Below, piece by piece: positions 1 to 8,759 of a stretch of DNA of 64,000 nt. The stretch spans positions 186,001 through 250,000 of the forward strand of contig NZ_SJZI01000052.1 in assembly GCF_004337505.1 (NCBI RefSeq), written 5' to 3'. The position numbers were made by a program, and so were the translations under genes. Position 1 is the first letter of the stretch; the number at the start of each line of letters is the position of its first letter. Source of the DNA: Flaviaestuariibacter flavus. GTDB taxonomy: Bacteria > Bacteroidota > Bacteroidia > Chitinophagales > Chitinophagaceae. The notes beneath the pieces are model-generated. The model was not told the DNA's origin. It did not search any database and saw nothing but the letters and a program-made list of their open reading frames with translations.

Positions 1-16
1 TTACCTTCTATCGACC

Positions 17-739
17 ATGAAACAGCGGCCCGACAAAGCATCATTCCTACGCAGGTACATCCGCAAGCTGTCGCTTCGGATGATCATCTTCCTGTCCCTT
101 TTTTTCCTGGTAGTCTTCGGTTTTACATTCATTGTTCACGAGGTCCTGTCGGAGCGGGAAGATGTGGTCGACTTCCGGATCTTCCGGTTCCTGGCAGCGC
201 ATGTAATCACACCCGATCTTACCTCCGTGATGAAGGCCGTGACCTATTTCGCATCGGCCACATTTTTACAGGTTGCTTACGCGCTCTTGTTCCTGACCTA
301 CCTGCTCCTAAAAAATACAAAGCGGGCATTCGAAATTATCGTGGTCGGGGTTGGCGGTTTCATCGTCAACTATTTCATGAAGCTGTCCTTTCACCGGCCC
401 CGGCCGGTCAATCCCCTTGTTGACCCGTTAGCTAATTTCAGCTTCCCCAGCGGTCATGCTACCTCGGGATTCATTTTTTACGGGCTTCTGGCTTATCTCA
501 TTTGGAAGACAGAACTGGCCAAGCCGATCAAATACGCCATCGGATGCCTACTGGTCGGCTTTTCCCTGCTTATTGGCTTCAGCCGCATGTACCTGCGTGT
601 CCATTATCCGAGCGATGTCGCAGCAGGAGTTTGTATCGGCTTTGCCTGGCTGCTACTTACCATCTATTTCATGGAAAAACTGAAAAAGAAAGCAGATCGC
701 GAGCAAAAGGAGCTCGTGACGCATCCGAATGCGACGTGA
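17..739 (+). CDS. PAP2-family membrane phosphatase
   Basis: A 240-residue integral membrane phosphatase of the PAP2/LPP superfamily, which typically dephosphorylates lipid phosphates such as undecaprenyl-PP or phosphatidate at the outer face of the inner membrane. The three family signatures are visible: KLSFHRPRP (KX6RP type), PSGHATSG with the catalytic His, and SRMYLRVHYPSDVAAG (SRX5HX3D). About five or six hydrophobic segments surround them. A basic N-terminus precedes the first membrane segment, which supports this start. A TACCTTCT -7-like element sits only a few bases upstream, so the transcript may be nearly leaderless. The exact substrate cannot be read from the sequence. Confidence 0.9.
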   Translation: MKQRPDKASFLRRYIRKLSLRMIIFLSLFFLVVFGFTFIVHEVLSEREDVVDFRIFRFLAAHVITPDLTSVMKAVTYFASATFLQVAYALLFLTYLLLKNTKRAFEIIVVGVGGFIVNYFMKLSFHRPRPVNPLVDPLANFSFPSGHATSGFIFYGLLAYLIWKTELAKPIKYAIGCLLVGFSLLIGFSRMYLRVHYPSDVAAGVCIGFAWLLLTIYFMEKLKKKADREQKELVTHPNAT

Positions 740-811
740 CACGATAGGGAAACCGGATTCATAAAAAGTATTTGATCGTATTTGACTTTAAAAACAATCA
801 AAAAATCAGCG

Positions 812-1354
812 ATGAAGAAGCTTATCTGGAAATTAACCGCGTTCGCTGCGCTGCTGTTCTTAGTCGCCTGCCAGGAGGGCAAAGGCAAAAAGCACCACAA
901 GAAAGAAAAAGAAGAGCAGGAGGCGAATACCGGGGATAACGCGCAAGCATCCACGGCGCCAGCCGCTCCCTGCGACACGGCCATTTGGCGCTATGTTTAC
1001 AACCCTGCCCGTTTGCAGGTGATTGAGTATTGCAAAACAGTAACAGGCGTCATTGAGGAAACCAATGCCGATGACGATGGCGACCAGCATATGTTGTTGA
1101 AACTGGACAATGGCCAGGAGTCGCTGCTCACCAAGAAAAATATGAAGAAAAAGCAGGGCGACCTGGTCATCGAGGCGGTTTGCGCCAACAAAGTCCTGCT
1201 GAAGAAGGTCGGTGCAACCTGTGAGGGCTACCTGAATCATATCCAATTGCCCAAGGTTGGCGATCATGTGCGCGTATCAGGCAGTTTGGTAAACGATACA
1301 CACAACGGCTGGAACGAAATTCATCCCATCACCCGAATCGAGCCGATAAAATAA
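812..1354 (+). CDS. Lipoprotein with OB-fold-like domain, function unknown
   Basis: The chosen ATG at 812 gives a clear lipoprotein signal (MKKLIWKL, hydrophobic core, LLFLVAC), whereas an in-frame upstream TTG at 782 would place ten residues before it. A Lys/Glu-rich linker (KGKKHHKKEKEEQE) follows, then a domain of about 120 residues containing ITGVIEE-like beta strands and ending HNGWNEIHPITRIEP. This NGWNEIHP ending resembles OB-fold nucleic-acid-like domains seen in uncharacterised Bacteroidota proteins. It is probably anchored in the outer or inner membrane facing the periplasm. I cannot assign an activity. It is a solo gene between PAP2 and a convergent T9SS cargo gene. Confidence 0.8.
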   Translation: MKKLIWKLTAFAALLFLVACQEGKGKKHHKKEKEEQEANTGDNAQASTAPAAPCDTAIWRYVYNPARLQVIEYCKTVTGVIEETNADDDGDQHMLLKLDNGQESLLTKKNMKKKQGDLVIEAVCANKVLLKKVGATCEGYLNHIQLPKVGDHVRVSGSLVNDTHNGWNEIHPITRIEPIK

Positions 1355-1383
1355 CCGGTCAACCCGCTTCTACACTTTCCCGA

Positions 1384-2589
1384 TCAAAATACGAAGACCT
1401 TAGAAGAGCAGCTGCGACCGCCGGCGGTTGCCTGTAAAATGTAGATGCCGGGTGTCAGATTGTCAAATTTCGCACTGCTTCCACTGCGCGGCCGCTGAGC
1501 GAGTAAGCGTCCCTGTAAATCGTAGAGCTGAAGCGCCGGAAGGTTGCCGGATGCAAGAATCCAAACGGATCCTTTACCCGGCCGGATTTGAATGCCGGCG
1601 TCGGGGCGCAGGTCTGTAACCGCGGTGGTAATGCCGGGCGTTGCCAGCCAGATGGTTGCATTCATCAGCAATCGCTGGTGGTTGCCGCCGGCGTCGGAGA
1701 AATAACCATTGAAAAGGGAACAGGCGGGATTGCCTGTGCCATCGTCCGCAGGTGAGGAGTCGCCAAGGGCAGCCACTTTGCCGTTGCCATAACGGGCATA
1801 GGCCAGCATCACACCCGTATTGCCGCTGCTGCCGGTCATATAAACCACGCCTTTCACGCTGGAGTTTGCCGTCGTATTAAGGGTCATGGACGTGCCATTG
1901 GACCATTTTACCTGGGTAACATTTCCCATGGAACCGTGGATGATGGAATCGGAAGCGGACGCAATAATGTTGGACGAGGTTTGCGAAAAATTGGCAAGGT
2001 CAAAAGAAATTCCAAAAGGGTCGCTCACACTGCCGTTGTTGGTTAGGAAATCGTTCCAGATGGCCGGAGAATCCCAGCCATCGTTGTTGCGGTCGCTTTG
2101 CGTATGGTCGGATATCATAAACAACCCGCCTCCGGCCTGCACCCACTGCAGGATCGCCGTCTTTTCAGCCGCCGTGAACCGGATGTTCGGCTCGTCGATG
2201 ATAAACACTTTGTAATTCGACAGATCCTGCAAATTGCTGCTGTTGCCATAGGAGATCGTGCCGTTATAAGGCAATGTTTCAACCGTATAACCCCGCTTAA
2301 CGCAATCCACGCCCCAGGCGGAGAGTGCACCATCCCAATATGTTTCGGCAGTTGTAGCCGTAATACCGGATTGCGCCGGTGTCGGAAAACGTTGCGCGTT
2401 GCTCCCGGTATGCGAAACGCCAACGACGGCATTCGGCGTCCAACCCAGGTCGCGCAGGTCAGCGTCGATCACCCAATCCGCGTTCCCGGCGGTCTGGGCC
2501 TTGGTAGCATCAAAAAGGACCTTTACCTGGGCAAACGAAGGCGTCGTGCCCAATAAGGCAGCACAAAGGAGTACGAAACGGAATTGCAT
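1384..2589 (-). CDS. Secreted T9SS cargo protein with GATase-like domain
   Basis: 401 residues. The N-terminal signal peptide (FVLLCAALLGTTPSFAQ) ends in an AQ cleavage site. The middle part (about residues 25-320) has an alpha/beta pattern with YKVFIIDEPNIRFTAAEK and WVQAGGGLFMISDHTQSDRN, like glutamine-amidotransferase-like or ThuA-type folds often found in secreted Bacteroidota proteins. The C-terminal 70 residues (LYDLQGRLLAQ, LTPGIYILQA, KVFVF) are a type A sorting domain for the type IX secretion system, so it is predicted to be exported and attached to the cell surface or released. No catalytic triad can be defended. It is convergent with the preceding lipoprotein gene. Confidence 0.85.
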   Translation of the reverse strand: MQFRFVLLCAALLGTTPSFAQVKVLFDATKAQTAGNADWVIDADLRDLGWTPNAVVGVSHTGSNAQRFPTPAQSGITATTAETYWDGALSAWGVDCVKRGYTVETLPYNGTISYGNSSNLQDLSNYKVFIIDEPNIRFTAAEKTAILQWVQAGGGLFMISDHTQSDRNNDGWDSPAIWNDFLTNNGSVSDPFGISFDLANFSQTSSNIIASASDSIIHGSMGNVTQVKWSNGTSMTLNTTANSSVKGVVYMTGSSGNTGVMLAYARYGNGKVAALGDSSPADDGTGNPACSLFNGYFSDAGGNHQRLLMNATIWLATPGITTAVTDLRPDAGIQIRPGKGSVWILASGNLPALQLYDLQGRLLAQRPRSGSSAKFDNLTPGIYILQATAGGRSCSSKVFVF

Positions 2590-2897
2590 AAATAGTTTTG
2601 GCGTGATGGAGGGGTGAAATTAGAAGTTATTTCAATGCTGCAGGTCTTATTGGGAGGCAGTTAATTGCAGCTGTTCACTTTTTCTCCTGTTCCGCTTTTC
2701 CGGAAAATTAAGCTTGCTTGCCGGCTCCTGTTCTGTCAGCCAGGGCCGCAAATTAGCACCACGTCTAGCCTTTTCTTCAGGACCTTCTGACTTCAATCAT
2801 CTTTCGGTTTGATGCCCGTCAACGGTTCTGCATTCCGGTGAGAATAGTTTTGGCCTTTGAAACAAGACCAGTCGCAAGAATTGGTCACATAAAAGAA
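2590..2897. other. Intergenic region before nosZ, no gene seen
   Basis: Divergent spacer between the T9SS cargo gene and nosZ. Short reading frames here have no family features. It must hold the promoters of both genes. I see no convincing FNR/DNR palindrome (TTGAC-N4-GTCAA type). Confidence 0.5.
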
Positions 2898-2934
2898 GGA
2901 GCCGGTCGGCTCCCCGACTAACTGAATACATTTC
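2898..2934 (+). promoter_or_regulatory. nosZ promoter with GGAGCC-GGTC-GGCTCC palindrome
   Basis: A perfect 6-bp inverted repeat with a 4-bp spacer (2898-2913) lies just upstream of TACATTTC (2927-2934), which fits the Bacteroidota -7 box, 20 bp before the nosZ ATG. The palindrome sits where a -33 element would be, so it may be an operator rather than a terminator, as no T-run follows it. The controlling factor is unknown. Confidence 0.45.
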
Positions 2935-2954
2935 GTTCAACACAAACCAATTTT

Positions 2955-4970
2955 ATGTCTTCCACCGCTTTGATAACCCGCATGAGCGTTGCAGCCGTTG
3001 CCGCTGTTTCGCTGTTTAGTTGCAAGCCCAAAGGTGCCGAATCGGCCGTTACGGGCGATGCCGCCAGCAAGGTGTATGTCGCACCCGGCAAATACGATGA
3101 GTTTTATAATATCGTATCCGGTGGCTTCAACGGCCAGATGTCGGTGTACGGTATCCCTTCGGGCCGCATGTTCCGTATTATTCCTGTCTTCTCCCAGTTC
3201 CCCGAAAACGGTTGGGGCTACAGCGAGGAGACCAAGCCGATGCTCAACACCTCGCACGGCTTTGTTCCCTGGGACGACCTCCACCACATTGCACTCTCTA
3301 CCACGAAGGGCATACACGACGGCCGCTGGGCCTTCGGCAATGCCAACAACACGCCCCGTATCGCCCGTGTGAGCATGTCCACCTTCCGCACCGAAGAGAT
3401 CATCGAAATCCCCAACAGCGCCGGTAACCACTCATCGCCCTTTATCACGGAGAACACCGAATACGTGATCGCCGGCACGCGCTTTTCCGTACCGCTCGAT
3501 AACCAGAACGGAGACGTACCGATCAACACCTACAAGGAAAATTTCAAAGGCACCGTTTCTTTTATCAAAGTCGACACCGCCGGTCACATGAACATCGCTT
3601 TCCAGCTGCGCCTTCCGGGCATCGATTTCGACCTGGCGCGCGCCGGCAAAGGCAAGTCGAACGGGTGGTTCTTTTTCTCCTGCTACAACTCGGAGAAAGC
3701 CAACACGCTGCTGGAAGTGAATGCCTCCGCCAAGGACAAGGACTTCATCATGGCAGTGAACTGGAAGAAGGCCGAAGAGTACGTACGCAATGGCAAGGCG
3801 GTAAAGGAAAATGTACGCTATGCGCACAACGTATATAGCGACAAGACACACAGCGCCACTTCCACGATCGAAAACTCCGTGCTGGTACTCGATCCGAAGG
3901 ATTGCCCCGACATGGTGTATTTCATTCCCTGCCCCAAGTCGCCGCACGGCTGTGATGTAAGCCCCGATGGTGAGAGCATTGTGGGATCCGGAAAGCTCGC
4001 GGCGGTAATCCCCGTATTTTCCTTTGATAAGATTCAGAAAGCCATCGCCGACAAGGCTTTTGATGGCAACTACGATGGCATCCCGGTAATCAAGTACGAA
4101 GCTGCGCTCCGTGGTGAGGTGCAGAAGCCGGGACTCGGGCCCCTGCACACTGAGTTCGACGACAAGGGCAATGCTTACACTTCCTTCTTCGTGTCGTCGG
4201 AGATCGTAAAGTGGAGCGTAAAAGACCTCAAGGTGCTCGACCGTGTACCTACCTACTATTCGATCGGTCACCTGAGCGTTCCGGGCGGGCCCACCGCGAA
4301 GCCCTGGGGCAAGTATGTGATCGCGTACAACAAGATCACCAAGGATCGCTACTTGCCCACTGGCCCGGAGCTTACCCAGAGTGCGCAGCTGTACTCGATC
4401 GATGGCGACAAGATGAAGCTGTTGCTCGACTTCCCGACCGTTGGTGAGCCGCACTATGCCGAGGCGATCCCTGCCGAGCTGATCACCAGGCGCACCCAGA
4501 AGATCTTCAAGATCGAAGAGAACGCCAGTCCCTATGCCGCAAAGGGCGATATCAACGCCAAGGTGGAACGCAAAGGCAACGAAGTGCACGTGTACATGAC
4601 CTCGATCCGCTCGCACTTCACTCCGGACAATATCGAGGGCGTCAAGATGGGCGATGTGGTGTATTTCCACGTGACCAACCTGGAGCAGGACTGGGACGTG
4701 CCGCACGGCTTTGCGGTGAAGGGGGCCAACAACGCCGAGATCCTTGTCATGCCGGGCGAAACCCAGACCCTGAAGTGGACACCGGAACGCGTAGGCATCT
4801 TCCCGATCTATTGCACCGACTTCTGTTCGGCGCTGCACCAGGAAATGCAAGGCTACGTGCGCGTTTCGCCGGCGGGATCGAATGTTCCCATCACGTTCAG
4901 CACCGGCAAGACCGCGCCTGACCCGGTTGCAGCTGGAGGCAAAGCTCCCGCAAAACAAACCAAACAATAA
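2955..4970 (+). CDS. nosZ: Nitrous oxide reductase, clade II (Sec-type) NosZ
   Basis: Periplasmic copper enzyme that reduces N2O to N2. 671 residues. The N-terminus has no twin-arginine motif and ends in a lipobox-like SLFSC (Cys23), typical of clade II, Sec-exported enzymes and here possibly lipid-anchored. The beta-propeller carries the CuZ histidine pair DDLHHIALS (His110, His111) and further His-containing blades such as SGNHSSPF and SPHGCDVSPDGE. The C-terminal cupredoxin has the CuA set: DVPHGF (His584) and C620-TDF-C624-SAL-H628-QE-M631. It is the first gene of a plus-strand nos operon and is separated from the next gene by a terminator-like hairpin, so it may be made in excess over the accessory proteins. 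Family and clade assignment are secure; membrane anchoring is inferred. Confidence 0.98.
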   Translation: MSSTALITRMSVAAVAAVSLFSCKPKGAESAVTGDAASKVYVAPGKYDEFYNIVSGGFNGQMSVYGIPSGRMFRIIPVFSQFPENGWGYSEETKPMLNTSHGFVPWDDLHHIALSTTKGIHDGRWAFGNANNTPRIARVSMSTFRTEEIIEIPNSAGNHSSPFITENTEYVIAGTRFSVPLDNQNGDVPINTYKENFKGTVSFIKVDTAGHMNIAFQLRLPGIDFDLARAGKGKSNGWFFFSCYNSEKANTLLEVNASAKDKDFIMAVNWKKAEEYVRNGKAVKENVRYAHNVYSDKTHSATSTIENSVLVLDPKDCPDMVYFIPCPKSPHGCDVSPDGESIVGSGKLAAVIPVFSFDKIQKAIADKAFDGNYDGIPVIKYEAALRGEVQKPGLGPLHTEFDDKGNAYTSFFVSSEIVKWSVKDLKVLDRVPTYYSIGHLSVPGGPTAKPWGKYVIAYNKITKDRYLPTGPELTQSAQLYSIDGDKMKLLLDFPTVGEPHYAEAIPAELITRRTQKIFKIEENASPYAAKGDINAKVERKGNEVHVYMTSIRSHFTPDNIEGVKMGDVVYFHVTNLEQDWDVPHGFAVKGANNAEILVMPGETQTLKWTPERVGIFPIYCTDFCSALHQEMQGYVRVSPAGSNVPITFSTGKTAPDPVAAGGKAPAKQTKQ

Positions 4971-4975
4971 ACCGG

Positions 4976-5006
4976 AAAGGGTCGCCGCATCCCGGCGGCC
5001 CTTTTT
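4976..5006 (+). terminator. Terminator or attenuator after nosZ
   Basis: GGGTCGCCG and CGGCGGCCC pair around a CATCC loop (one T-G wobble), followed by TTTTT. It lies six bases after the nosZ stop and before the next co-directional gene, so partial termination could set NosZ to accessory-protein ratios. Confidence 0.75.
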
Positions 5007-5020
5007 CAAAACACACTGTC

Positions 5021-5584
5021 ATGAAAAAAGTATTCTTTTCCTTCTGCACCGGCCTGCTGCTGCTTTCGATGCCGGCTTGTAACAATGCCGTCCAGCAAGC
5101 ACCCAAGGTGGCCGATGCGGCCGCAACGGCCAACGCGGGTCAATCGGGTGTGCAGGACGATGAATCGCAGAAAGATGTGGTGAAGGTCGCTGCCGGCTCG
5201 AAAGACCACAGCACGCTTGTAGCCGCGGTGAAGGCCGGCGCGTTGGTCGACGCACTGTCCAATGCCGGTCCCTTTACCCTATTCGCACCTACTAATGCCG
5301 CTTTTGAAAAGCTTCCGGCCGGAACGGTGGACGAGTTGCTGAAGCCGGAGAATAAGACAAAGCTGCAGGACCTCCTGCAATACCACGTGTATGTGGGCAG
5401 CCTCAAGACCGACCTCATGCAGGACGGGCAGACGCTCAACCAGGTGAACGGTGGCAATATCAGCATCAGCAAAAAAGATGGCAAGGTTATCATCAACGGT
5501 AATGCTACGATCATCGCCTCCATCCCGGCTTCCAATGGCATCATCCATGTCATCGACGCGGTGCTGCTGCCGCCTGCCAAATAA
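5021..5584 (+). CDS. Fasciclin (FAS1) domain lipoprotein
   Basis: 187 residues. The lipobox LLLSMPAC puts the lipid on Cys20. A low-complexity Ala/Asp linker leads to one FAS1 domain (about 50-186) with both conserved blocks: DALSNAGPFTLFAPTNAAFEKLP (H1 region) and the late IIHVIDAVLLPP (H2 region). FAS1 domains mediate adhesion or protein contacts. Its place between nosZ and nosL suggests a role in holding or delivering a partner of the N2O reductase in the periplasm, but this is inference from position only. The ATG at 5021 lies 15 bases after the nosZ hairpin. Confidence 0.9.
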   Translation: MKKVFFSFCTGLLLLSMPACNNAVQQAPKVADAAATANAGQSGVQDDESQKDVVKVAAGSKDHSTLVAAVKAGALVDALSNAGPFTLFAPTNAAFEKLPAGTVDELLKPENKTKLQDLLQYHVYVGSLKTDLMQDGQTLNQVNGGNISISKKDGKVIINGNATIIASIPASNGIIHVIDAVLLPPAK

Positions 5585-5741
5585 CGGAAACCTGCTTTCG
5601 CTCAGGCCGGGCATGGGGAAAGATCAGTCTCCGCGGCCGCCCGGCTCATTCCTTTCGCCCCCCTTTTTCAGTCATTTTGCTTATGGTTCCGAAGCGGCCG
5701 GCCGTCGTGCGGGCCGCCCCACGGAATCCAAAACTGAAGTT

Positions 5742-6767
5742 ATGCAACCCCAAATGCGTCCCCTTTCCCGGATCCTGATCGCCCTGGCAGCGCTTTCACT
5801 CAGCCTGACCTATATCCTGCCGGTGTGGTTCATTTTTCTGCTGGCGCCGCAGTACCCGGAAGGGCTCACCATGAATATCTGGCTCAGCCGGCTCAGCGGG
5901 CAGGTGGAGATCATCAACGGCCTCAATCACTACATCGGCATGAAGCATATCAACGAGGCGATGTTTCCCGAGTTTCAATACCTCGGGTACATCGTGGGGG
6001 CCTTCATCGTGCTCGGGCTGCTGGTAGCAGCCACGGGCCGCCGCAAGCACCTCTTCGCTTACCTTATACTGCTGGTTGCGGCAGCTGGCGCGGCGATGTA
6101 TGATTTTTATTCCTGGGGCTACGACTACGGCCATAACCTCGACCCGAAGGCAGCCATCCAGGTGCCCGGGCTTTTTTACCAGCCGCCGCTGCTGGGCCAC
6201 AAGAAGCTCCTCAACTTCGACGCCTATTCCTATCCCGACCAGGGTGGCTGGGTGGTGATTGGCGCCGGCCTGCTGTGCATAGCGGTTTGGGGCTGGGAGC
6301 GCTTCGGCCGCAAAGGCGCACAGCCGGTTAAGACCGTGCACCTGCCACGAAATGCCGCTGCCGCCGCTTCCCTGCTGCTGTCCGCAGGACTTGCTTCCTG
6401 CAAAGCCGGCCCCGAGCCGTTTCAACTGGGGCGCGATGCCTGCGATGATTGCAAGATGACCATCGCCGATGCCCGCTTCGGCGCGGAGCTCATTACGAAG
6501 AAAGGCCGCATCTACAAGTTCGACGACCTGCATTGCCTCGCGCATTTCCGTAAAGCCAACCCGGGGATTGCAATGGATGCGCAGCTGCTCTTCTCCGACT
6601 TCGCGCAGTCGAAACTGATTCCGGCTGCTGCAAGCTGGAGCCTGTCCGATCCTTCATTCAAAAGCCCGATGAACAGCAACGCGGTTTCGTTTGAAAGTGC
6701 CGCTGCCGCCAGGGCTGCCGGTAAAGGCGAGCCTGTTGCGGGTATTGCTATTCTTGATAAACTATAA
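5742..6767 (+). CDS. nosL: Fusion of polytopic membrane protein with NosL
   Basis: 341 residues from the ATG at 5742; an in-frame ATG at 5451 would start inside the preceding FAS1 gene and adds 97 residues of non-protein-like sequence, so I reject it. Residues 1-190 form about four membrane segments with a loop NHYIGMKHINEAMFPEFQYLGY. Residues 205-220 look like an intact lipoprotein signal (LLLSAGLASC, Cys220) and are followed by a NosL domain with the Cu(I)-binding C234-DD-C237-KM motif and KFDDLHCLAHF. NosL delivers copper to apo-NosZ. In relatives these are expected as two genes, so this is a fusion or a lost stop codon. The next gene starts immediately after its stop. Confidence 0.88.
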   Translation: MQPQMRPLSRILIALAALSLSLTYILPVWFIFLLAPQYPEGLTMNIWLSRLSGQVEIINGLNHYIGMKHINEAMFPEFQYLGYIVGAFIVLGLLVAATGRRKHLFAYLILLVAAAGAAMYDFYSWGYDYGHNLDPKAAIQVPGLFYQPPLLGHKKLLNFDAYSYPDQGGWVVIGAGLLCIAVWGWERFGRKGAQPVKTVHLPRNAAAAASLLLSAGLASCKAGPEPFQLGRDACDDCKMTIADARFGAELITKKGRIYKFDDLHCLAHFRKANPGIAMDAQLLFSDFAQSKLIPAAASWSLSDPSFKSPMNSNAVSFESAAAARAAGKGEPVAGIAILDKL

Positions 6768-8012
6768 ATGATGCGCGCGCTCCTGCTATACCTTTTCTTG
6801 TTGGCGACTGGCTCCGCTTTTGGCCGGACCATCGAGGTGGGGGCCACGAAGGCGGTCTGCTCCCTGCGCCGGGGGATCGCCCTCGCACATAGTGGCGACA
6901 CTGTGCTGCTGCATGCCGGCACCTACCGCGAAGGCAACATCATCATCAGCAAACCGCTGACCCTGATTGGAATTGGCGGACCCGTGCTCGATGGCCAGGG
7001 CCGCTTCGAGCAGCTCACCATCAGCGGCGAGCGCATCAGGGTGCGTGGCCTGCGCTTCACCGGCACGGGTTATTCGAGCATGAATGACAATGCTGCCATC
7101 AGCATCATCGATGCGCGCTTTGTTACAATAGAAGGCAATTGCATCGAGCGCGCCTACTTCGCCATCCACGTCGCAAACGCCAGCTACTGCACCATCGCCA
7201 ACAACCGTATTGCCGGCATTCCTAGAACGGAACAGACTTCCGGAAACGGCATTCACCTCTGGAAGTGCGCACGGATGCTAGTGCAGCACAATGATGTGCA
7301 GGGCCACCGCGACGGCATTTATTTCGAATTTGTGACCGCTTCGGAGATCCGCCGGAATTACAGTCACGACAACATCCGCTACGGGCTCCATTTTATGTTC
7401 TCCAACAACGATGCCTACGAAGCAAATACGTTTGCTTCGAACGGTGCCGGTGTCGCCGTAATGTATTCGAACCATGTGCGGATGGAGCGCAACTTTTTCC
7501 GCCGCAACTGGGGCGCCAATGCCTACGGCCTGCTGTTGAAGGAGATTTCCGACGCGCAGATCCGGGAAAATGTTTTCGAGGCCAACACTGCCGGCATCAT
7601 GATGGAAAGCACGAACCGGGTGGAGGTGCTCGCCAACGCCTTCCGCAGCAACGGCTGGGCGCTGCGTATCTCTGCGTCGTGCAACGAAAACACCGTGTGC
7701 CTTAACAACTTCCAGGGAAACACGTTTGACGTTGCCACCAACGGCGACCTCATGCTGAACCGCTTTTTCAATAATTATTGGGATAAGTACGACGGGTACG
7801 ATCTAAACCGTGATGGCAAAGGCGATGTGCCCTACCACCCGGTGAGCCTGTATTCGATGGTCATCGAGCGCAACCCGCAGTCGGTGATGCTCCTCCGCAG
7901 CTTTATGGTGACGCTGCTCGACAAAGCCGAGAAGGCGATGCCGAGCCTCACGCCCGGGCAGATGGTGGATGCTGCCCCACTCATGAAACCCTACCGCTAT
8001 GATCGACATTAA
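6768..8012 (+). CDS. nosD: NosD, periplasmic beta-helix maturation protein
   Basis: 414 residues with a signal peptide (LLLYLFLLATGSAFG) and a long right-handed beta-helix of CASH/NosD repeats, visible as recurring short strands such as NYSHDNIRYGLHFMFSNNDAYEANTF and GIMMESTNRVEVLANAF. The DLNRDGKGDVPYHPVSLYSMV segment near the C-terminus is typical of NosD. It works with the NosFY ABC transporter in assembling the CuZ sulfide-copper site of NosZ. The ATG directly abuts the previous stop and the 3' end overlaps nosF by 14 bases, indicating tight translational coupling. Confidence 0.96.
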   Translation: MMRALLLYLFLLATGSAFGRTIEVGATKAVCSLRRGIALAHSGDTVLLHAGTYREGNIIISKPLTLIGIGGPVLDGQGRFEQLTISGERIRVRGLRFTGTGYSSMNDNAAISIIDARFVTIEGNCIERAYFAIHVANASYCTIANNRIAGIPRTEQTSGNGIHLWKCARMLVQHNDVQGHRDGIYFEFVTASEIRRNYSHDNIRYGLHFMFSNNDAYEANTFASNGAGVAVMYSNHVRMERNFFRRNWGANAYGLLLKEISDAQIRENVFEANTAGIMMESTNRVEVLANAFRSNGWALRISASCNENTVCLNNFQGNTFDVATNGDLMLNRFFNNYWDKYDGYDLNRDGKGDVPYHPVSLYSMVIERNPQSVMLLRSFMVTLLDKAEKAMPSLTPGQMVDAAPLMKPYRYDRH

Positions 8013-8757
8013 GCACATCGGCAAGCGCTTTAAAAAGCTCGCAGCCCTCGACGATATCAATGCTTCTTTTAACGCCGGCCAGGTGGTTGCCCTCATCGGT
8101 CCCAACGGCTCGGGGAAGACGACCCTGATCAAGACGATCCTCGGACTCGTGCGCCCCGATGGGGGAAGCATCCTTTTCCAGGGGCGGCCCATCACCGAAG
8201 GCGTGGCGTACCGCAGCCAGATCGGTTACATGCCGCAGATCGGGCGCTACCCGGATAACATGACAATCGGGCAGCTGTTCCGGATGATCCGCGACCTGCG
8301 CAAAGACGAGACCGACCTCGATGAAGAAATCTATTACCAGTATAAACTAGATACGATCCAGGACAAGCCGATGCGCGCGCTTTCGGGCGGCACGCGCCAG
8401 AAGGTGAGCGCGGCCCTGGCTTTCCTGTTCAATCCGCCCGTATTAATACTGGATGAGCCCACGGCCGGCCTCGACCCGCTGTCGAGCGAGGTGCTGAAGA
8501 AAAAGATCCAGCGTGAAAAGGCAAACGGAAAGCTGGTCCTCATTACCTCGCACGTGCTCACCGACCTGGAGGAAGTGACCACGGACATTCTCTACCTGCA
8601 GGACGGCCGCATCCTGTTCAACGAAAAGCTCGAAGAACTGCAGCGACTCACCGGCGAAGAAAAGCTGGGCAAGGCCATTGCCCACGTCATGCAGAACGGG
8701 CTGAAGACGGTGCCGGGATCGGCGCACGAATTCCTTTACCTCAAAATCGCGAACTGA
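7999..8757 (+). CDS. nosF: NosF, ABC transporter ATPase for NosZ maturation
   Basis: 252-residue ABC ATPase. Walker A GPNGSGKTT, Q-loop region IGYMPQIGRYPDN, signature LSGGTRQKVS, Walker B VLILDEPTAGLDP and the switch His in ITSHVL are all present. With NosY it forms an inner-membrane transporter that interacts with NosD and is needed for CuZ assembly, probably by supplying a sulfur species. It starts inside the end of nosD and ends two bases before nosY, so F and Y are co-translated. Confidence 0.96.
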   Translation: MIDIKHIGKRFKKLAALDDINASFNAGQVVALIGPNGSGKTTLIKTILGLVRPDGGSILFQGRPITEGVAYRSQIGYMPQIGRYPDNMTIGQLFRMIRDLRKDETDLDEEIYYQYKLDTIQDKPMRALSGGTRQKVSAALAFLFNPPVLILDEPTAGLDPLSSEVLKKKIQREKANGKLVLITSHVLTDLEEVTTDILYLQDGRILFNEKLEELQRLTGEEKLGKAIAHVMQNGLKTVPGSAHEFLYLKIAN

Positions 8758-8759
8758 TC

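Noticed and set aside
2898-2913. GGAGCC-GGTC-GGCTCC as a terminator of the upstream region
   Set aside because: No T-run follows and no co-directional gene ends there; its position fits a promoter operator.
3432-5009. 525-codon minus-strand open frame opposite nosZ
   Set aside because: A shadow of nosZ codon bias; no domain, signal or motif, and nosZ itself is unmistakable.
5451-5741. 97-codon N-terminal extension of the NosL fusion gene
   Set aside because: It overlaps the FAS1 gene in another frame and its translation is Ser/Pro/Arg-rich shadow sequence; the ATG at 5742 leads straight into a membrane helix.
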